A stretch of DNA of 42,913 nt, from assembly GCA_946415315.1 (NCBI GenBank), contig CAMKRZ010000026.1, positions 1 to 42,913 of the forward strand, written 5' to 3'. Under the pieces are notes generated by a model that saw only the letters and a program-made list of their open reading frames with translations, ran no database searches and was not told the origin of the DNA. The position numbers were made by a program, and so were the translations under genes. This DNA comes from an uncultured Lachnoclostridium sp. (GTDB lineage Bacteria; Bacillota; Clostridia; Lachnospirales; Lachnospiraceae). Positions within the stretch are counted from its first letter, which is position 1. Each line of letters begins with the position of its first letter. Positions 15,454-24,619 of this stretch are shown one piece after another.

Positions 15454-17576
15454 AACTCGGATTATTCTTCCGGCTGGCGTGCTCGAACATCAGGAAGAAC
15501 CACCAGCTGTATGTGCCGCATATTCTGGCCGGCACGGGACTTACAGGCGTCTTTTATGTTATGCTGACGCTCGCCAATGATGAGCGATTGGAAAACATCA
15601 AGGGAGGTTACGCGATCCCGGCCATCATGTCGATCGGTTGTGTCGTCGTTGCGATCCTCTCCGTGATCCTCGTATTTTTCACGAACAGCTTCCTGATGAA
15701 GCAGCGAACACGAGAGTACGGTATGTACAACGTGCTCGGCATGGAGAAGCGACATGTCGGACACATCATGTTTTTCGAAAATCTGATCTCCACCGTGATC
15801 TCGATCGTGAGCGGCGTGCTGTTCGGAATGCTGATCTACAAGCTTTGCTGCATGTTCATCTGCAAAATGCTCCATGTTGAGACGATCCTCGGATTCTATG
15901 TGGATCCGTGGTGCGTGCTGAAGACGATCGGCGGATTTGCCGCTATGTATCTCGCGGCGTTTCTGTGGAACCGTTTCCGGCTTGCCCGTCTTCGCCCTGT
16001 GGAACTCCTTGCGAGCGCGGGAACGGGAGAGAAGGAGCCGAAGGTCAAATGGATCCTGCTGGTGATCGGTCTTGCAACGCTCGGTGCGGGATATTACATC
16101 GCGCTCACGGTGGAGACGCCGCTGAGGGCCATTCCGAATTTCTTCAAAGCAGTTATTCTGGTTATCATCGGAACGTACGCGCTGTTCCTCGCCGGAAGCA
16201 TCGCATTTTTAAAGCTTTTACGCAAAAACAAAGAGTTCTACTATCGTAGAAAGAACATGATCGCAGTGTCCGATCTGCTGTACCGTATGAAGCAGAACGC
16301 TATCGGCCTCGCGTCGATCGCGATCCTTGCCACCGGCGTTATTGTCATGATGTCCACGACGGTCTGTCTTTACACCGGAACGGAGGAGACGATCAAAAAG
16401 TACTTTCTGGACGGTGATTCGGACGTCTTTGTGAAGACCTACGGCCGGTATTCGGAAGAAAAAGACGGAAAATGGGAGTCGTATCACTTCCAGCTTCCCG
16501 AGGAGACCGTCCGTGAACTGCTGGAGAAGACCGTCAAAGAGTACGGGTCGGAAGTGGTTTCCTTCAAGCCCATGCGCAATCTGTCGGATGTCTTCCATTT
16601 TGAGAACGGCAAGGGTACGATTTATCAGACCCGCAGTTCGTTTGCCCTGATCCCGGAAGGCACGGTTCAACTGATCATCATCCCGCTGGAGGATTACAAC
16701 GGGATCAGCGGGCAGTCGGTCACACTGGAGAACGGAGAGGTCGGCTGGTTTGCATTGTCCGATGACTCCCCGGAGATCACCAAGACCGTTCCGAAGCAGT
16801 TTACGATCGGCGGACAGAGTATGACGATCGGGAATAAAGTGAAGAAGCTTTCCCTTACGCCCGGTGAGGCATACACCGCGGATACGTACGGTATCATCGT
16901 TCCGTCGCTTGAGAAGTTGGAAGCGATCGTTGACGGACTGGACCGCGAACTGGATGAAGAGTACGGCGGAGACTCCCGGTATTATCTCTACGCATCTGTC
17001 AACTATACATACAGTGTTCAGGTTGCAGACCCGAAGAAACTTGCGGAAGTCGATACCGAGCAGCAGATGTCGAGCACGTTCGGAACGTATCTGCACGATC
17101 GCCTGGTCGAGCTGGGGTACGATGAGGACCACACGGACGCGTATGCCTACTGGGACTCCTCCTGGGGAATGCGCAATGAACTCTTTGCCATGTACGGCTC
17201 GCTGTTCTTCCTCGGAATCCTCTTAAGCATGGTGTTCCTGTTTGCAACCGCGCTGATCATCTACTACAAGCAGATCTCCGAGGGTTACGACGACCGCGGC
17301 AGATTCCAGATCCTGCAGAAGGTCGGTATGACGCAGAAGGAGACGAAGGGGACGATCCGCCGCCAGATCGTGATCGTGTTCTTCCTGCCGCTTGTGACGG
17401 CGGTGATCCATATGATCGTTGCGTATCCGGTCATCCGCAAGCTTCTCAAGCTGCTGATGATGCCCAACGACACGCTCTTCCTGCTTTGCACGGCAGCCAC
17501 GGTAGTGGCGTTCGCTCTCATTTACATGGTGATCTATCGCCTGACGGCGCGCACATACTACCGGATCGTTCGGTAA
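15450..17576 (+). CDS. bceB: ABC transporter permease, BceB-like
   Basis: 708 residues with about ten predicted membrane helices. The first FtsX-type domain covers about residues 10-180 (including the TREYGMYNVLGMEKRHVGHI segment typical of FtsX/BceB permeases). Helices continue to about residue 310. A large outside domain of about 220 residues (roughly 320-530), the BceB mark that recognises the peptide-lipid target and contacts the kinase, precedes the last three helices. RFQILQKVGMTQKETKGTIRRQ near residue 620 is the second FtsX coupling segment. The gene is the last of the unit and ends at the terminator 17587-17620. With BceA it should remove cell-wall peptide antibiotics from their lipid II-cycle targets; the exact peptide is unknown. 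Confidence 0.9.
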   Translation: MKLGLFFRLACSNIRKNHQLYVPHILAGTGLTGVFYVMLTLANDERLENIKGGYAIPAIMSIGCVVVAILSVILVFFTNSFLMKQRTREYGMYNVLGMEKRHVGHIMFFENLISTVISIVSGVLFGMLIYKLCCMFICKMLHVETILGFYVDPWCVLKTIGGFAAMYLAAFLWNRFRLARLRPVELLASAGTGEKEPKVKWILLVIGLATLGAGYYIALTVETPLRAIPNFFKAVILVIIGTYALFLAGSIAFLKLLRKNKEFYYRRKNMIAVSDLLYRMKQNAIGLASIAILATGVIVMMSTTVCLYTGTEETIKKYFLDGDSDVFVKTYGRYSEEKDGKWESYHFQLPEETVRELLEKTVKEYGSEVVSFKPMRNLSDVFHFENGKGTIYQTRSSFALIPEGTVQLIIIPLEDYNGISGQSVTLENGEVGWFALSDDSPEITKTVPKQFTIGGQSMTIGNKVKKLSLTPGEAYTADTYGIIVPSLEKLEAIVDGLDRELDEEYGGDSRYYLYASVNYTYSVQVADPKKLAEVDTEQQMSSTFGTYLHDRLVELGYDEDHTDAYAYWDSSWGMRNELFAMYGSLFFLGILLSMVFLFATALIIYYKQISEGYDDRGRFQILQKVGMTQKETKGTIRRQIVIVFFLPLVTAVIHMIVAYPVIRKLLKLLMMPNDTLFLLCTAATVVAFALIYMVIYRLTARTYYRIVR

Positions 17577-17586
17577 TAACAAACTG

Positions 17587-17620
17587 ACGGCAGCGTTACG
17601 CAAGTTTCGCTGCCGTTTTT
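17587..17620 (+). terminator. Intrinsic terminator after bceB
   Basis: ACGGCAGCG (17587-17595) pairs perfectly with CGCTGCCGT (17608-17616), loop of 12, followed by TTTTT. Confidence 0.85.
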
Positions 17621-17626
17621 CGTGAC

Positions 17627-17656
17627 TTGTAAAGAGAAACACGAATGTGGTACAAT
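17627..17656 (+). promoter_or_regulatory. Promoter of the RsgI-like lipoprotein gene
   Basis: TTGTAA (17627-17632), an 18-base spacer ending in TGG, and TACAAT (17651-17656), giving an extended -10. Confidence 0.6.
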
Positions 17657-17724
17657 CCGAAAAGGGTGTTCCGGGGGAAAAGTCTGCGTGAACTCCGTAA
17701 AACCATGTCGAAAAGGAAACGCCT

Positions 17725-19038
17725 ATGAAAAAGATCAAGTGGATCGTGACACTGTGCGCGGCGGTAATGTTATCATTTTCCGGATGCGAATCGAAGGAAA
17801 ACAAGGGGAACCTCTCGGTCACGGAAAAGCCTCAAAATGAAACACCTGTGCAGCAGAACGAAGAGCATAAAGGGGAGGATCCGCACCCGACCGGACAGGA
17901 ACAGGGGGGCGAGAATGACCCTGCGCAATCGCAGGAAATATCGCCGGAGCAGGCATTGAAATCGCAGACAGAGAGTTGGGAGTATGCGCTCGTCGTGAAG
18001 TTCAAGTCCGAGTTTTTGCTCTGTGTTGAGGATGAACAAGTAGTCGGTTGCGTTGCGATGAACCCGGATGCGAGGGTGATGGAAGACAAGATTTCTACGG
18101 AAGACCGCAGCTTGCGGGAGGCTCTGACAGAGATCATCCAAACGGCCTGCAAGGAGCAATACGTAAAGAACGGCGATGACGTGAAATTGCAGATGATCCG
18201 AAACGTTATGACCGGGAAGACCGCAGAGATGACAGCGGAGAGTGTCGCCTCGTTTATCCGCGACACAGCGAAAGCATACGGGGTTACGGTCAATACCGAA
18301 CTTGCGGATGAGTACCGGAACGTTGAATATGAGTATTTCGTTCCGTTGGGATACACGATCACCGTCAACGGAATAAAGCTGACGGAAGACTATAGAACCG
18401 GCATTTATCCGAAAGAGCTCGTACAGGCGGCAAAATTTGTGGATGCTCCGGTCAATGCGTTGTATCGCATTTCCTCCTGTGAGATCCTGGACAAGCCGGA
18501 GGTTCTTGTGTCGGACGCGGAAGGCAATCCCGTCGCGGTAACGGCAGATGACAGGGGATGGATTACGATACCGACGGTAAACGTAACAGGTGTGGAAATA
18601 CCGGAGGAGAAATACGATCTGGTCCTCGTAACCGCGCAAAAGTGGTTGGATTTTGATACGAATGATCTTCCCGGAGAGAATCACGGATTCGACGAGATCG
18701 GCCGGTATCTGACCGGGGGTTCGGCGCTGTATAAACAAGCGGAAGACTATTCGAAAATCGACATCACCGGAGTCGCTGAACACGTGGCCGGTGATCCGAA
18801 ATACACGAACCTGTCAATCAGCAACTATTGTGAATACGGCGAGAAATGTTTTTCCGTTCATGTTCATTTGGTTAAGAACATGCGACTTTTGAAGAGCGAT
18901 AATACAGTCACTTCGGAATTTGACAATGTATGTGTGTTCGTTTACTGTGATAACACGGACAACGGCGAGGATGATCCGCAATGGACTCTTTGCGATATGA
19001 TCGGGGTCAAAGAGGGAACACGGAGCGACTCCGAATAA
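17725..19038 (+). CDS. Lipoprotein with RsgI-like extracellular domain
   Basis: 437 residues. A signal peptide with lipobox FSGC puts the mature N-terminus at about Cys21; a Glu/Gln/Pro-rich linker follows to about residue 80. Residues 88-150 (YALVVKFKSEFLLCVEDEQVVGCVAMNPDAR..., then LREALTEIIQTACKEQYVK) resemble the middle domain of RsgI-type anti-sigma factors, where a short beta hairpin is followed by N.DA and an amphipathic helix. There is no cytoplasmic anti-sigma part and no sigma gene beside it, so it cannot be a whole anti-sigma factor. The remaining 280 residues are beta-rich with no known motif. It is a single-gene unit with its own promoter and terminator. Function unknown; probably an envelope sensor or scaffold. 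Confidence 0.7.
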   Translation: MKKIKWIVTLCAAVMLSFSGCESKENKGNLSVTEKPQNETPVQQNEEHKGEDPHPTGQEQGGENDPAQSQEISPEQALKSQTESWEYALVVKFKSEFLLCVEDEQVVGCVAMNPDARVMEDKISTEDRSLREALTEIIQTACKEQYVKNGDDVKLQMIRNVMTGKTAEMTAESVASFIRDTAKAYGVTVNTELADEYRNVEYEYFVPLGYTITVNGIKLTEDYRTGIYPKELVQAAKFVDAPVNALYRISSCEILDKPEVLVSDAEGNPVAVTADDRGWITIPTVNVTGVEIPEEKYDLVLVTAQKWLDFDTNDLPGENHGFDEIGRYLTGGSALYKQAEDYSKIDITGVAEHVAGDPKYTNLSISNYCEYGEKCFSVHVHLVKNMRLLKSDNTVTSEFDNVCVFVYCDNTDNGEDDPQWTLCDMIGVKEGTRSDSE

Positions 19039-19132
19039 CTGAGGTTAGGGGAGTCCGACGCGGGGAAAAACGCAGGTGGCAGCGGATTCACCGGCCTGCC
19101 CGGAAGAAAAATGCAGATCGGAAACGAAAAAT

Positions 19133-19171
19133 GACAGAACCACGGAGGCGGTGTCGGTTCTGTCTTTTTTT
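19133..19171 (+). terminator. Intrinsic terminator after the RsgI-like gene
   Basis: GACAGAACC (19133-19141) pairs perfectly with GGTTCTGTC (19156-19164), then a run of T to 19171. It lies in the 328-base gap 19039-19366, which otherwise holds only the promoter at 19253-19281. Confidence 0.85.
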
Positions 19172-19252
19172 GTCGCCGCAACACAGGAAAAAAGAAGGGT
19201 TTGTATCCTTCGTGTTTCTCGCGAAAGTGCGCGGCAGCGGAGAGGGTTTTCC

Positions 19253-19281
19253 TTGTGTTTCGCTGTCATATGAGGTATAAT
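19253..19281 (+). promoter_or_regulatory. Promoter of the DUF3298-like lipoprotein gene
   Basis: TATAAT at 19276-19281 with TTGTGT at 19253-19258, spacing 17. The -10 is perfect, the -35 only partial. Confidence 0.6.
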
Positions 19282-19366
19282 ATACGATATGTTAATGTGC
19301 CTTGCGGTACGGATATGCAAGTATGGACGAGAATTGAGAAAAGCAGTATCAAAGAGGAAATGAACG

Positions 19367-20947
19367 ATGATGGGAAAGTGTTCAATAAGAAGGTGCAGAA
19401 GCTGGATTTTCATTGTTCTTCTGGCGCTGTTGCTGTCCGGGTGCAGCGCGGAGAAGCCGGAGGAACGTGAGAACCGCAAGATAAGCCCCACCCCGATCAC
19501 GACGCAGGAAGACACACCGACGCCTCAGGCAACCCCGACGGACGTACCTGACGTGACGCCGACAGACACCCCCGAGGTGACACCGACGGATGTACCGGAA
19601 GTCAGCCCTACGGAAGCGCCGGAGATTACTCCGACAGAGGTGCCTACAGCGGCCCCGACGGCAGTTCCGACCGCAACGCTGACCCCTGCGACAGCCACGA
19701 CTGTCACACCAACACCGACAGCAACACCTACGCCGACGCAGGCACCGACGGCAACTCCTACGCCGACGAAAGCGCCGACACCGACGGTCACACAGGGAAA
19801 GCCCGCGGTTGCCGCGAAGGAAGGACCGCTGTACGTTATCGGAACCGTGTACTGCAAGGCCGGTTACGAAGCCTATGAAGAAGATTTCAGCGGAAGAATG
19901 TCGGCCGAGCAGATGTATCTTGTCGAGCCCGGGTACCCTAAGTTGATGGAGAAGATTCAGGAGACCAATTTCCGGGCACTTGAAATGTTGAACGATGTCC
20001 TCGAAAAATCCATAGAGGCAAGAGAGGACGGGAAGGGCACGGATGAGTTTTCTTTTTCGTGCAAGTTTGACATGGTGCGGTCGGATACTGTCCTGTTCAG
20101 TTTTGTTCAAAGAATTGCCTACTGTGACAGTCAGTGGGAAAAAGCATATACCGTGGGCAGTACGTTTGACACTGTGACCGGCGAAGAGATCTCGCTGCGG
20201 TCGCTGGTGAAAGATTATGCGCAGCTTCAGACGATCGTTACAAATAAACTCGAGGCGCGGTATAAGAACGATTTCCCGGAGTCTGACTGGAAGAGTGATC
20301 TGAATCTCTATTTCGAGAGTGACATTTTGAAATGGGTTGCGACAGAGGCAGGTCTTCGAATCTGGTTCTATGCAGGCGAACTGACGGATGAATCCGTCGG
20401 CGAGATTTATGTAGATTTAAAGATCAACGATTATCCGCAGTTGTTTGTGGAGAAATACATCGGCAATTACAACGGATCATTTTCTGTCAAGAGATTTGAT
20501 TACAGCAAAAACTGCCCGGCCGAGTACAACAAAGTTCTTGTCGAGCTGGTCCACGGGATCGGTAACATGACGTATAACGGAGTTCTGAACCTGTTTAAGC
20601 GCGGCGGAGTTGAGTATTTCGAGGGAGATGTCGTGGACAGTGAGCCATCGATCGGCATGTTCTTCTCAAGCGATAACTGGTATCTGTCCGGTGTGGATAC
20701 GCGCTTTGACCATGATGGCACGGAATATCTGACCTATGTATCAATAGGGGGATGTTTCGCGGGGATGATATACGATGATTCGGTGAAAAAAACGGTTGTC
20801 AAGTATGGCACGAGCATCAACGGCAGTTCTGATATCTTTGACGCGTGGGTGGACGTTTATTTCCCGAATCTGGAATCGATGGCACAGGCAGAATTCGGAT
20901 ATTCCCGCTATTATGAATATGCCGGGTATTATGATGACGAGGATTGA
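19367..20947 (+). CDS. Lipoprotein with Thr-Pro linker and DUF3298-like domain
   Basis: 526 residues. The ATG at 19367 (or 19370) follows GAGGAA. The signal peptide ends in the lipobox LLSGC at about residue 26. Residues 38-142 are a long Thr/Pro/Val/Glu/Ala linker. Residues 150-365 contain the pattern of RsiV/PdaC-type DUF4163-DUF3298 domains: FSFSCKFDMVRSDTVLFSFVQRIAYC, then YTVGSTFDTVTGEEISLRSLV, and GLRIWFYAGEL near the end. Such domains bind wall glycan or lysozyme in RsiV, but here there is no deacetylase or anti-sigma module attached. The last 140 residues are aromatic-rich and unknown. It is monocistronic as far as I can see. No clear terminator was found after it. Confidence 0.7.
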   Translation: MMGKCSIRRCRSWIFIVLLALLLSGCSAEKPEERENRKISPTPITTQEDTPTPQATPTDVPDVTPTDTPEVTPTDVPEVSPTEAPEITPTEVPTAAPTAVPTATLTPATATTVTPTPTATPTPTQAPTATPTPTKAPTPTVTQGKPAVAAKEGPLYVIGTVYCKAGYEAYEEDFSGRMSAEQMYLVEPGYPKLMEKIQETNFRALEMLNDVLEKSIEAREDGKGTDEFSFSCKFDMVRSDTVLFSFVQRIAYCDSQWEKAYTVGSTFDTVTGEEISLRSLVKDYAQLQTIVTNKLEARYKNDFPESDWKSDLNLYFESDILKWVATEAGLRIWFYAGELTDESVGEIYVDLKINDYPQLFVEKYIGNYNGSFSVKRFDYSKNCPAEYNKVLVELVHGIGNMTYNGVLNLFKRGGVEYFEGDVVDSEPSIGMFFSSDNWYLSGVDTRFDHDGTEYLTYVSIGGCFAGMIYDDSVKKTVVKYGTSINGSSDIFDAWVDVYFPNLESMAQAEFGYSRYYEYAGYYDDED

Positions 20948-20969
20948 GTCCGAGCATCGGCGATAGGCA

Positions 20970-21004
20970 AAAAGCCGCAGCGACGGGGAACAAAAGCCGC
21001 AGCG
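20970..21004 (+). repeat. 13-bp direct repeat in an intergenic region
   Basis: AAAAGCCGCAGCG occurs at 20970-20982 and 20992-21004, period 22 bases, between the lipoprotein and the GH39 gene. The copies are perfect. It may be a regulator site or chance duplication. Confidence 0.5.
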
Positions 21005-21091
21005 GTGACGAACAAAAAACGTGACGGTGATCGGCAGCCGTTCGGTTGAACAGTATTTTACGAGAAAAATAAGTTGCGAAGGAGTAAACAC

Positions 21092-22588
21092 ATGGCAAAA
21101 ACAGTGATTAATGTTAAGGGTACGGAGTCGGTTCCGTTTTTCAACAACGTGGACTATTGCGTCGGCACGGGGCGCATGGGATTAGCGCTCACGGAGGAAT
21201 ATCTGAAGGAACTGTCGTTCGTGCAGGACATCATCGGATTCAAGCACATCCGCGGCCACGGACTGTTTGCGGACGACATGGCGATCTACCAGAGACGCGT
21301 TGACTGGTTTACCAAAGAAGAGACCATTGAGTATAACTTTACGTACCTCGACCGCGTGATGGACGCGTATCTCGCGAGAAATATCGTTCCGTTCCTGGAA
21401 CTCGGTTTCATGCCGAAGGCACTTGCGAGCGGTGAGCAGACGATCTTCTACTGGCAGGGCAACACGACGCCGCCGAAGGAGTACGACGAGTGGACGAAAC
21501 TTGTGACGACGACGCTTGCGCATCTTGTGAAGCGCTACGGCGAGCAGGTGTACAGCTGGCCGATCGAGGTCTGGAACGAGCCCAACCTTCCGGGCTTCTG
21601 GAAGGATGCGAGCATGCCGGAGTACTTCAAACTCTTCAAGGAGACCTTCCTTGCGATCAAGGCTCTCGATCCCCGTTTCCGCATCGGCGGACCGGCGATC
21701 TGCGGCGTGCGCGATGAGGAGTGGATGAAGGCATTTTTCGACTTCTGCAAGGCGGAGGGGATCAAGCCCGATTTTGCGACGAGACACCACTACACGACCG
21801 AGATGCCCGTTCCGTCCGGCCACTACGGATACCAGAAACTCTCGGATCCGCAGCTCGGCTTCGACAACCTGCAGTCCTCGCGCGACATCATCGATTCGTA
21901 CGAGGAATTCAAGGGGATGGAGATGCATTTGACGGAGTTCAACACCTCCTACATTCCGAACAATCCGCTGCATGACACGAATGAAAATGCGGCGTACCTG
22001 GCATACCAGCTTGAGCGTCTCGGCGAGACCTCGTATTCCTACTCCTACTGGACGTTCGGTGACGTGTTCGAGGAGAGAGGCGTTCCGTTCTCGCTGTTCC
22101 ACGGCGGTTTCGGTCTCGTGGCGCACGGCTGCATCCCGAAGCCTACGTTCTGGACGTTCGCATACTACAAGAGACTGCAGGAGGCTGCGACGGCTTGCGT
22201 TTACAAGGGGAAAAATGCTGTCGTGGTCCGCACGGCGAACGGTTACCGTGCGGTGCTGTGGAACATGGGCGAAGAGGAGACGGAGATCGATGTGAAGCTC
22301 GCTGCGGACGCGAAGGAGTACACGGTGATCCGAGAGACCGTCGATGAGGTTACATGCAATCCCGTGAAGGTATGGCATGATCTCGGTGAGCCGAAAAACC
22401 CTTCCGATGCGCAGGTTGAGATCATCCGCAAGGCTGCGTTCCCGTTCACGGAGAGCGACATTGCGGTTCGTTCCCGCGGCAAGATCGGCATGACGGTGCC
22501 GGTGCGCTCGCACGGCGTTGTGTACCTCGACATCATCGAGCGCGAGTTCGAGGGAGACCGCGGATTTACGTACGGCCGTCGGTTCTGA
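21092..22588 (+). CDS. xynB: Glycoside hydrolase family 39, beta-xylosidase type
   Basis: 498 residues, no signal peptide, so the enzyme is cytoplasmic. The ATG at 21092 follows AAGGAG. It matches the GH39 beta-xylosidase fold along its whole length: a barrel domain to about residue 350 and a C-terminal beta domain. The acid/base is Glu163 in EVWNEPNLPGFW and the nucleophile is Glu282 in HLTEFNTSY; the spacing matches characterised bacterial GH39 xylosidases (near 160 and 278). RGHGLF, the HHYTTE loop and YSYWTFGDVFEE are further family motifs. It should release xylose from the non-reducing end of xylo-oligosaccharides taken up by the cell. No transporter or regulator for xylan is adjacent, so it stands alone here. 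Confidence 0.9.
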   Translation: MAKTVINVKGTESVPFFNNVDYCVGTGRMGLALTEEYLKELSFVQDIIGFKHIRGHGLFADDMAIYQRRVDWFTKEETIEYNFTYLDRVMDAYLARNIVPFLELGFMPKALASGEQTIFYWQGNTTPPKEYDEWTKLVTTTLAHLVKRYGEQVYSWPIEVWNEPNLPGFWKDASMPEYFKLFKETFLAIKALDPRFRIGGPAICGVRDEEWMKAFFDFCKAEGIKPDFATRHHYTTEMPVPSGHYGYQKLSDPQLGFDNLQSSRDIIDSYEEFKGMEMHLTEFNTSYIPNNPLHDTNENAAYLAYQLERLGETSYSYSYWTFGDVFEERGVPFSLFHGGFGLVAHGCIPKPTFWTFAYYKRLQEAATACVYKGKNAVVVRTANGYRAVLWNMGEEETEIDVKLAADAKEYTVIRETVDEVTCNPVKVWHDLGEPKNPSDAQVEIIRKAAFPFTESDIAVRSRGKIGMTVPVRSHGVVYLDIIEREFEGDRGFTYGRRF

Positions 22589-22742
22589 TCGGACAGAGTC
22601 TGAGCAAAATGACAGGTGAGTGAGCGGCTCGCCTGAGTGAAGAGGGAGTGCTTGCGGACACGGCAGTGGCGGGGCAGGCATTTCCCGAATGGTACGGGGA
22701 TCGGGCAAGGGAAGGTCGCGATCTCCGGTGTGGAGGGTTTAC

Positions 22743-24596
22743 ATGAAAGTGCTGGTAACCGGTTTCGAACCGTTTGGAAAGTTTTCGATCAACTCTTCGG
22801 AGCGCGCGGTCTCGATGCTTCCGAAATCGCTTGCGGGGAACGAGATTGTCACGATGATCCTGCCGGTATCGTACACGCGGAGCGAGAAGCAGCTGCTGGA
22901 TTGCATGCGCAGCGTCCGCCCGGACGCGGTTGTGTGCGTCGGACAGAATGCCTCTTCGGGTGAGATCCGTGTGGAGTCGACGGCGGGCAACTATGCTCAT
23001 TCGGAGGAAGAGGATGCGGACCACAATCTGTGGCTGTACCGTTCCATCGATATGAGCGGTGCGCCGTCGTATCGCGCGACGCTTCCGATCGAGGCGATCG
23101 TGCGCAATATCAAAAATGCGGAGATTGCAGCGGAGGTTTCCCATTCCGCGGGCACGTTCGTGTGCAATTGCCTGATGTATCAGGCTTTGCGCGCATGTGA
23201 GACGGAGTTCGCGGGTGTTCCGTGCGGTTTCGTGCACGTGCCGGCGCTGCCGGAACAGTGCAGCGATCCGGCGAGCCAGCCGAACATGCCGCCTGAGAAG
23301 ATTGCGGAGGCACTGCAGATCGCCGTTGCGACCGTGATCGATCCGACCGGTGACGGTGTGCTTGCTGCGGATGAGCCGGTTGAGGCAGGAGACGGTGAAG
23401 GATCGGCAAAGACCGAAGGCAGCGAAGGAACGGCGGAGACCGGCACGGTGACTGATGCCGCGGCGTATACCCCGGAAAGCAGCACGGTCACTGCCGGGAA
23501 TGCTCCTGAGGAAGTTCCGGATGAGGACGATGACGACGATGATTTCAGCATGGCAGCCGGTGTGACGCCGGAGATGTTCTCTGCGATCAACGATGACGAC
23601 GATGATGAACCGGAGAATACGGCAAATGCGGAACCGTCGGTTGAAGCGGTGAGCAGAAGTGTGTCCTCTGTGGAAAGCACCGATGATACAGCTGCTTCTG
23701 TGAAAAATGATACCGATGCCGTGCAGGATCACACGGATCCGCCGAAGGCGACGGACGCCGACTCTTCGGCAACGGCTGCGGAGCCGTCGAAAGCGACGAG
23801 CGCCGCGTCTGCGGCGATGGCTTATTTTTCGAAGACGAAGCGGGACAAGCAGATCCGCGACCGGGAGTTGATTGAGGAATCGGAGATCTATTACGGCGGC
23901 ACGAAGAAGAGACCGCAGGACGGAACCAAGACCGGGGAAGTGCTGAAGCGGATATCCGGGAGTGTTCCGGAGAGGGTGACGACGCAGGAGACTCCGAAGG
24001 AGACGCTGTTTGAGCCGGCGAGAGAGCGGGCGACGGTTGACCTGAAGGATTACCGCGTTTTTTCCGTGGATTCGAAATACCGCGGAACCGCGGAAGGGCT
24101 GGACCAGATGACGCTCACGGAGTTCATGGAAGAGTTTATCCCCGAGCGTGAGAAGACCGAGAAGGAACTTCGCGAGGAGGCGGCGAGAACGCTGATCCAC
24201 GAGGACGATGCGCGCGATCCGCGAACCTACCTTGAGCGCAAGGCACTCCGTGATGAGGCAAGGCGCAAGGAGGACGAGAAGGAGCACGTTGCGTTCGGCG
24301 ATCTCTACATCATGAACGAGACGATGCGCGCCATGGGCAAGACCGTGAACAAGAGTGTGCTGGTGGACGATGACGTTTACTCGCTTCTGTACACTGCGCT
24401 GGAGGACGGCGGGGACATCTGGGCTTACCACATTGCGGTGCTGGACAGCAAGGGAAACCTCACCGGACGCGTCATCGGGGAGCTTCCTGTGTATGCGATA
24501 AAGTACGAGCGGTATTATGTTTTCCGAGCTTTGACGGAAAACAAGAAGATAGTTTGCGACCCGGAGACGTATGAGATCCGGCTGGAAGATCTGTGA
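22743..24596 (+). CDS. Pyrrolidone-carboxylate peptidase fused to an acidic linker and unknown C-terminal domain
   Basis: 617 residues, almost three times the usual 215 of this family. The ATG at 22743 follows GGAGGG. Residues 1-205 are a peptidase C15 domain: TGFEPFG (6-12), Glu78 in IRVES, Cys141 in GTFVCNCLMY and His165 in FVHVPALPEQ. The triad is complete and spaced as in Bacillus Pcp (81/144/168), so removal of N-terminal pyroglutamate is likely. Residues 206-355 are a low-complexity acidic linker with two poly-Asp runs. Residues 360-617 form a charged helical segment (LREEAARTLIHEDDARDPRTYLERKALRDEARRKED contains many Glu/Arg) and a final beta-rich domain that I do not recognise. There is no signal peptide. 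The next gene starts 23 bases later and encodes a membrane protein, so the two may be linked. Confidence 0.82.
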   Translation: MKVLVTGFEPFGKFSINSSERAVSMLPKSLAGNEIVTMILPVSYTRSEKQLLDCMRSVRPDAVVCVGQNASSGEIRVESTAGNYAHSEEEDADHNLWLYRSIDMSGAPSYRATLPIEAIVRNIKNAEIAAEVSHSAGTFVCNCLMYQALRACETEFAGVPCGFVHVPALPEQCSDPASQPNMPPEKIAEALQIAVATVIDPTGDGVLAADEPVEAGDGEGSAKTEGSEGTAETGTVTDAAAYTPESSTVTAGNAPEEVPDEDDDDDDFSMAAGVTPEMFSAINDDDDDEPENTANAEPSVEAVSRSVSSVESTDDTAASVKNDTDAVQDHTDPPKATDADSSATAAEPSKATSAASAAMAYFSKTKRDKQIRDRELIEESEIYYGGTKKRPQDGTKTGEVLKRISGSVPERVTTQETPKETLFEPARERATVDLKDYRVFSVDSKYRGTAEGLDQMTLTEFMEEFIPEREKTEKELREEAARTLIHEDDARDPRTYLERKALRDEARRKEDEKEHVAFGDLYIMNETMRAMGKTVNKSVLVDDDVYSLLYTALEDGGDIWAYHIAVLDSKGNLTGRVIGELPVYAIKYERYYVFRALTENKKIVCDPETYEIRLEDL

Positions 24597-24619
24597 TCGA
24601 TGAAAGGAGCACGTGGAGC

